From: Chryseobacterium vaccae
GTDB taxonomy: Bacteria > Bacteroidota > Bacteroidia > Flavobacteriales > Weeksellaceae
DNA: 64,000 bases
Assembly (NCBI RefSeq): GCF_009602705.1
Contig: NZ_VSWH01000001.1
Location: 1,178,001-1,242,000 of the forward strand
Direction of reading: 5' to 3'
The notes under the pieces are model-generated. The model saw nothing but the letters and a program-made list of their open reading frames with translations, was not told where the DNA came from and did no database searches. A program made the position numbers and the translations under genes. Shown here piece after piece: positions 59,348 to 64,000 of the stretch; positions within the stretch are counted from its first letter, which is position 1, and each line of letters opens with the position of its first letter.

Positions 59348-62300
59348 TTATTTTCTAATTTCTATTTTATCTCCTTTGGTTCTGGCATTCATCTGAGGTG
59401 CATAATAATTCTGCAGGGTGGCAAAACCACTGGAGAAGTTTCCTGAAGCGTTGCACACCAAATCATATTCAAATACATATTTCCCTTTCGGCATGTAGTA
59501 AATATAGAAGTTGGTGGAAGCATCTTTGGTGGCCTGATAATACCCCAGATTATTTTTATACTGATAACCGGAAAGTACATCTACAGGTTCCAGTCCTGCT
59601 GCTCTCATATCTTTCAGGTGGATATACTGCATTGGACGATCTGTGTTAAGGATCATCCTTACGGTAATACGGTCTCCTACGGTAAGCGGACTGCTGTCTG
59701 TGATTTTGATCAGCTCTTCTCCGTTTGTGGTTTTTATTTTTTTATAATACTCTCTTGTCATGGAAAGATAGGTTTCTGTGGATTTTACATTTTCCAGGTT
59801 TTCGTAATACTGCCAGAACAATCCACCTTGTGCAATTCCCGGGCCGGGTTTTGTTACGGTTACCTCAGCCAGCTTTTTATCGACCTTATCAGAATGAATG
59901 GTCTGCTTCAGATAGCCTGTTGTTTTGGTTTGTGGAGCTACTTCTTTTCCTCCCCAGGTTACGGTAGCCTTATCCGCTTCCGGGGTGGTCCAAGATTTTC
60001 CTGAATTCATGAGGGTATAAATAATTTCAGCGGTTGTTCTGGAATTTCCCCATGAATTGGTTTCTTTCTGTGTGGCCAGCCAGACTTTTGATTCTTCAAT
60101 AAAATTAATATCCTCGGGTGTTACTTTGCTAATCGCTTCTATGGCGCCAGCATGATTTACCGCCTTGGATTCATACCAGCCCCAGTCATTGAGGTTCTGT
60201 TTCCAGTAAGCGCCCTGTGTCTCTGAAGAAACAGAGGTTTCTTTGAGGTATTTAATCAGCTTTTTAGAGGTATTTTTCAATCCGTAGCTGTCATAAATAA
60301 GCGCTGCCCTGTGAAGACCGAAAAAAGTAAAGTCTGTAATTTTAAATTGGTCTGCACGGGTGATAATATTCTGTTTCAGACTTGCCCCTGTTCCCTGCAG
60401 CGGATATTCTTTTTCCCAATAGCGTCTTGCATCCAGATAATCCAGGGCAAAGTTGCTCCACGGGGTATTTTCATTTTCCTTCCAGTGGGTTACCAGTTCC
60501 CTGTCGATATAATGGATCAGGGAAGAAACCATATTCGCCTGTCCTGACTGATACTGGTTTATTCCTCCTTTCAGCCATTCATTCATTTTCCCAAGATTTC
60601 TGAGGATGTATAACGAGGAAACATATGAGCTCGGGTACCCCGGCAGCCATGGGAATCCTCCGTCTCCGTTCTGATATTGTAAAAGAAGTTTCCAGTCGCT
60701 GTTGATGGATGCTTTCATGGCATTGACTTCAAAAAGCCTTGAAATCCTGTTCATGGTTTCTGTTTCAGACTGGGCATTCAGCACCCAGGGAGTTTCTTCC
60801 AGCAGCACTTGTTTAAGCTCCTGATTTTTTTCAAGATTGCTTTTCAGGAGGTCGGCGCTTTTGTATTCATCAAAAACGGCTTTCATCCTTGGATTGGCTT
60901 TGAAAATCTCGGTTCCCACGATGTCTGCAAACCAGGTATTGAATATGGCATCAGACGTGATATTGAGGTTCTGGCTCAGATCCGGAAGAGCAAAAAGAAT
61001 CTCCCAAACCGGATTTGTTTTTAGTTCAAGGGTGTTGCTGATGTTTTCAACCGTCGCAGAAGTATTGTTTTTAAGATTTTGGAGGGTAAAGGTTTTGGTC
61101 TGCCCTTCTTTCACAAAGATAGGAACGGCATCGGTAAGCATCATTCTGTTGGATAGTACGGCAACCGGGATCTGTTCCCCATCGGAATACTCTCCTGCTT
61201 TTGCCACTACTTTGATGATGATTGATGTTGCTTTATTGAATGGTGTTTTAATTTTCCAGCTGACCACGGAATTTCCGGTATCTTTTACTTCAAAATTCTG
61301 TACCGCTGAATCAATTCCGAACAGCTTTGAAATATCTTCATTGGTTTCTGCGTTGAGGATCTGCAGGGAAGCTGCCCCAGACATGTTTTTGTCTGTGAGG
61401 TTGGAAATTTTGGTCTGGAAGTTCAGTTCATCCCCTTCTCTCAAAAATCGCGGATAATTTGGATTTACGGACAGTTTTTTCTGGGTGATGATGTCTTTTT
61501 CCAGAATAGCCGTTCTCAGGTCTATGGTGTGGGCAAGGAACATCAGTTTCCATTTGGTCAGGGCTTCCGGTGTTGTAAATTCAAAGCTTACATTTCCATT
61601 GGCATCCGTTTTCAGGTTTGGATAGAAAAACGCGGTTTCGTTAAGATTCTGACGGGCTTTCACATCGTCCAGATCTTCTTTCTTCTTTTCTTTCGGTGCT
61701 GCATCTTTTTTATCAGACAAACGCCTTTCATTATCACTGTCAAAGCGTCCTTTTTCATTGTCAGAACGACTTACCACCTCCATTGCCTTCCGGCTGGGTT
61801 CCGGACAGCCATTGTACGAAGAGAGCCCCGGAACAGTAGGACAGGCATCATTCATATCATCAATTCCATCACCGTCTGTATCGGTAATCAGTCCATATTT
61901 TATCAGCAGCCTGTGAAACAGACCTTCTTCAAACCAGTTAAACTTTGGAATATAAACTCCTTTTGTTTCCAGATAATTGACTTTTTGATACCAGTCAAGA
62001 GTCTGCATCAGGTTTCTGATATTGTAATCCTGCATAACATTTACAGGTCTGTAATATTTTATAAAGTTATAGGTATTGGGAGCAAATTTATCCAAAGATT
62101 TATCATACATATTGGCCAACACTTCGGCAATCACTTTTTCGTTATTTTTCCCCGAGATCTTAACACTCCATTTTTCTTTCGTACCTGGTTCTACTTTATC
62201 CCTGAAAGTCATCAGTTCAATTTTCAAAGGATCTTCTTCCTCTTTAATTCTAACCTGAGCATATTGATTCTGTACATCATTATAATAAGCCAGAGCAAAC

Positions 62301-64000
62301 TGTACATTATATTGTGTGATCTTTTTCTCTCTGGATACCGGGAAGCTATACGTTAATATTCCGTTGGTAAATTTCTTTCTTTCGATGGTCCTTTTCCCCT
62401 GTCCGTCCTGAAAATAGATATTTACAGATGCATTAGGAATCGCTGAATAAGCATAAACAACGGCCTGGGAGCCTCTTTCCACCTTATCTTTCGGGCCCAT
62501 GACCTTCAAAAACGGATATTGATTTTTCCCCAATTTCTTTCGGCTCCATATCTCAAAATCCTGTTCAGCTTTTATAGTGTCTTTGCCCTCAATATTATAT
62601 ACCAGAAGTCTGTAATCTCCTGGTTCCAGTTTTCCAAGATTCAATTCTTTATCATCTTTTGTTCCGTCTATAATGGTTTTCAGGGTTTCCCAATTTTTAC
62701 GGTTCTCAGAATGATCAAAGCGGTCATGCGGAAATTTTTTCAGAAACTCTTTTCTGGACATTCCCGGAAGGGTTTGAATCAGATTTTCAAAATTACTTCT
62801 CAGAACGCGTTCCGGCTGCTTCAGCTGGACCAGTTTTACCCTGTAATTCTTATTCAGGGAAACATCATTATAGTTGTAGGCTTTGACTTTAATTTTCAGT
62901 TCATCTTCAGCAAAAGCTTCTTTTATTTCATCGGTTTTTAAATAATGGGAAACTGAGGCTACTTTCACATTGGTTTCTGCCGATTGGGTTTCACCATTGA
63001 TATCCGTTACAGACGTTTTTATTTTATAGTTATGAACCTGTATTCCTTCTGTGTTTTCATCTTTTTTAAGATTGATTTTAATGACAAACTCTCCTTTCTC
63101 GTCCGTTTCTGCTTTTCCCAGGATTGAATTTTCATTGCTGTAGCTCTCGTATGGGTACCACCAGAAATATCTCTGGCGGATATTCTCTCTTTTAATTTCA
63201 TAATTAACGTTGGTACTGCTCAATGGAATTCCGGAGAATGTAACAGCTTTTCCTCTCAGTTCAATGGTTTCGCCGTATTTATAATCTTTTTTGATGGTAT
63301 CAAAAATGATCTCAAATTTAGGGCGCTTATATTCTTCTACAGAAAAATATTTAGAGTCACTTATATGACCTCCTTCAGCATAACCAGAGGCTTCAAGCCT
63401 GAACTGTCCGTTCAATCTGTCTTTTGGTAAAACAAAACTTCCGCTATACGATCCGAATGCATTGGTCGTAAAATCCTGGCTGCTCACGATCTGCCCGTTG
63501 GCGTCATACAGGGTCACTTTCTGATTTTTACTGACGGTAAGCCTGTCTGATCTTTTTTCAGCATCCGGGTAGGTGGAAATAGCCTTAAAATAAACCGTCT
63601 GTCCCGGTCTGAAGATCTGCCGGTCCAGGAAAAGTTGCGTATGTGGGTAATATGCCTCATATGAACGGGAAAAATAGGTACCTTCTACGATGTTGTAATC
63701 ATTTCCTGCCGGATCATACATCAGACGACGCGGAACATTATATTCCACTATTTTTTCGGAAGGAAATCTAGCCATATTATCTGTATCAATCATCAGCTGG
63801 GTTTCGTCTATTCCGGAATAGTCTCTGAAGTTAAATTTAAAAAGCCGGGTATTGGGTTTCAGTTTTCCGTTTTCACGGTCAACCAGAACATAATCTTTAT
63901 TTTCATCATAAATTATCATGGAAGAGGTGATAATAAACATAAATTTTGACACCTCTTCTCCGTTAATATACTCCCCGATATATACTCCCTTAGGAAGCTC
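59348..64000 (-). CDS. alpha-2-macroglobulin family protein (copy 2), 5' end beyond the window
   Basis: The frame is open to the last base, so the N-terminus lies outside. The final 48 bases still encode ELPKGVYIGEYINGEEVSK, which aligns with LPAGAYVAEYAVAGS of copy 1 near residue 415. About 1550 residues are visible. They include MG2 (FLDRQIFRPGQTVYFKAIST), the core ALTKWKLMFLAHTIDLRTAI, and the cyclase-type domain GGFPWLPGYPSSYVSS. A thrombospondin-type-3-like repeat (DTDGDGIDDMNDACPT, then SYNGCPEPS) lies about 700 residues into the visible part, where copy 1 has its TonB-box-like linker. The thioester Cys-Gln motif is again missing. It is transcribed before copy 1 and ecotin. Confidence 0.9.
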   Translation of the reverse strand, partial: ELPKGVYIGEYINGEEVSKFMFIITSSMIIYDENKDYVLVDRENGKLKPNTRLFKFNFRDYSGIDETQLMIDTDNMARFPSEKIVEYNVPRRLMYDPAGNDYNIVEGTYFSRSYEAYYPHTQLFLDRQIFRPGQTVYFKAISTYPDAEKRSDRLTVSKNQKVTLYDANGQIVSSQDFTTNAFGSYSGSFVLPKDRLNGQFRLEASGYAEGGHISDSKYFSVEEYKRPKFEIIFDTIKKDYKYGETIELRGKAVTFSGIPLSSTNVNYEIKRENIRQRYFWWYPYESYSNENSILGKAETDEKGEFVIKINLKKDENTEGIQVHNYKIKTSVTDINGETQSAETNVKVASVSHYLKTDEIKEAFAEDELKIKVKAYNYNDVSLNKNYRVKLVQLKQPERVLRSNFENLIQTLPGMSRKEFLKKFPHDRFDHSENRKNWETLKTIIDGTKDDKELNLGKLEPGDYRLLVYNIEGKDTIKAEQDFEIWSRKKLGKNQYPFLKVMGPKDKVERGSQAVVYAYSAIPNASVNIYFQDGQGKRTIERKKFTNGILTYSFPVSREKKITQYNVQFALAYYNDVQNQYAQVRIKEEEDPLKIELMTFRDKVEPGTKEKWSVKISGKNNEKVIAEVLANMYDKSLDKFAPNTYNFIKYYRPVNVMQDYNIRNLMQTLDWYQKVNYLETKGVYIPKFNWFEEGLFHRLLIKYGLITDTDGDGIDDMNDACPTVPGLSSYNGCPEPSRKAMEVVSRSDNEKGRFDSDNERRLSDKKDAAPKEKKKEDLDDVKARQNLNETAFFYPNLKTDANGNVSFEFTTPEALTKWKLMFLAHTIDLRTAILEKDIITQKKLSVNPNYPRFLREGDELNFQTKISNLTDKNMSGAASLQILNAETNEDISKLFGIDSAVQNFEVKDTGNSVVSWKIKTPFNKATSIIIKVVAKAGEYSDGEQIPVAVLSNRMMLTDAVPIFVKEGQTKTFTLQNLKNNTSATVENISNTLELKTNPVWEILFALPDLSQNLNITSDAIFNTWFADIVGTEIFKANPRMKAVFDEYKSADLLKSNLEKNQELKQVLLEETPWVLNAQSETETMNRISRLFEVNAMKASINSDWKLLLQYQNGDGGFPWLPGYPSSYVSSLYILRNLGKMNEWLKGGINQYQSGQANMVSSLIHYIDRELVTHWKENENTPWSNFALDYLDARRYWEKEYPLQGTGASLKQNIITRADQFKITDFTFFGLHRAALIYDSYGLKNTSKKLIKYLKETSVSSETQGAYWKQNLNDWGWYESKAVNHAGAIEAISKVTPEDINFIEESKVWLATQKETNSWGNSRTTAEIIYTLMNSGKSWTTPEADKATVTWGGKEVAPQTKTTGYLKQTIHSDKVDKKLAEVTVTKPGPGIAQGGLFWQYYENLENVKSTETYLSMTREYYKKIKTTNGEELIKITDSSPLTVGDRITVRMILNTDRPMQYIHLKDMRAAGLEPVDVLSGYQYKNNLGYYQATKDASTNFYIYYMPKGKYVFEYDLVCNASGNFSSGFATLQNYYAPQMNARTKGDKIEIRK

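Noticed and set aside
60837..62356. Long plus-strand frames (up to 275 codons) opposite the alpha-2-macroglobulin copy 2
   Set aside because: They are antisense shadows of a gene with strong domain matches. Their translations are rich in Phe, Ile and Cys without any domain, as expected from the reverse of lysine- and acid-rich coding DNA.
1..64000. tRNA, rRNA, CRISPR array, insertion sequence or prophage
   Set aside because: I looked through all gene-free stretches and found no cloverleaf-like sequence, no regularly spaced repeats with unique spacers, and no transposase or integrase. Short structures could be missed by eye.

Overview
The window is an AT-rich stretch of a Bacteroidetes chromosome, most likely a Chryseobacterium or close relative (Flavobacteriia, Weeksellaceae). 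Support comes from a SusC/SusD pair, promoters with the Bacteroidetes -7 element TAnnTTTG, lipoprotein signal peptides ending in (L/V)xSC, family types common in this clade (META lipoprotein, DUF2490, DUF1569, DUF4197, bestrophin-like), and short palindromic repeats scattered through nearly every long intergenic gap. Most genes lie on the minus strand. I saw no rRNA, tRNA, CRISPR array, transposase or prophage. Both ends cut through genes.

Layout. 1-8.3 kb: the end of a 3-hydroxyacyl-CoA dehydrogenase, a membrane protein, a small acidic protein, a META lipoprotein, pheT, an M23 peptidase, dnaN and a diacylglycerol/undecaprenol kinase. 8.4-19.8 kb: an SGNH hydrolase with a glycosyltransferase-like membrane protein, a barstar-like gene behind purL, two tandem serine hydrolases that each carry a C-terminal CBM48-like domain, a WG-repeat protein and purB. 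19.8-21.9 kb: a repeat-rich region that hides a 46-residue double-glycine leader peptide gene, followed by a small secreted protein. 21.9-32.1 kb: a polysaccharide-utilisation locus (SusC, SusD, a GH144-type glycoamylase-fold protein, an alpha/beta hydrolase, a GH3 beta-glucosidase), most consistent with beta-1,2-glucan use, interrupted by an unrecognised gene bracketed by two copies of a direct repeat. 32.4-41.7 kb: DUF4197 and DUF493 proteins, an ArsC-like protein, a deoxynucleoside kinase, a beta-lactamase-type hydrolase, two tandem glutaminyl-peptide cyclotransferases, and a small cluster of VOC, GNAT and SRPBCC proteins. 41.8-48.1 kb: a CPA1 antiporter, a bestrophin-like channel, a DUF2490 protein and small stress/VOC-type genes. 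48.3-51.9 kb: a TolC, HlyD and ABC-2 permease export operon with no ATPase beside it. 51.9-52.9 kb: a 1-kb gap filled with several repeat families. 52.9-64 kb: two very large tandem alpha-2-macroglobulin genes followed by an ecotin gene, which together read as one protease-inhibitor operon.

The most unusual items are the alpha-2-macroglobulin/ecotin operon (including a SusC-type TonB-box-like motif and thrombospondin-type-3-like calcium motifs inside the alpha-2-macroglobulins, and no thioester motif visible), the hidden double-glycine peptide, the repeat-bracketed gene in the glucan locus, and the set of dispersed palindromic repeats. All function calls rest on reading the sequence and recalling protein families. 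No database search was run.
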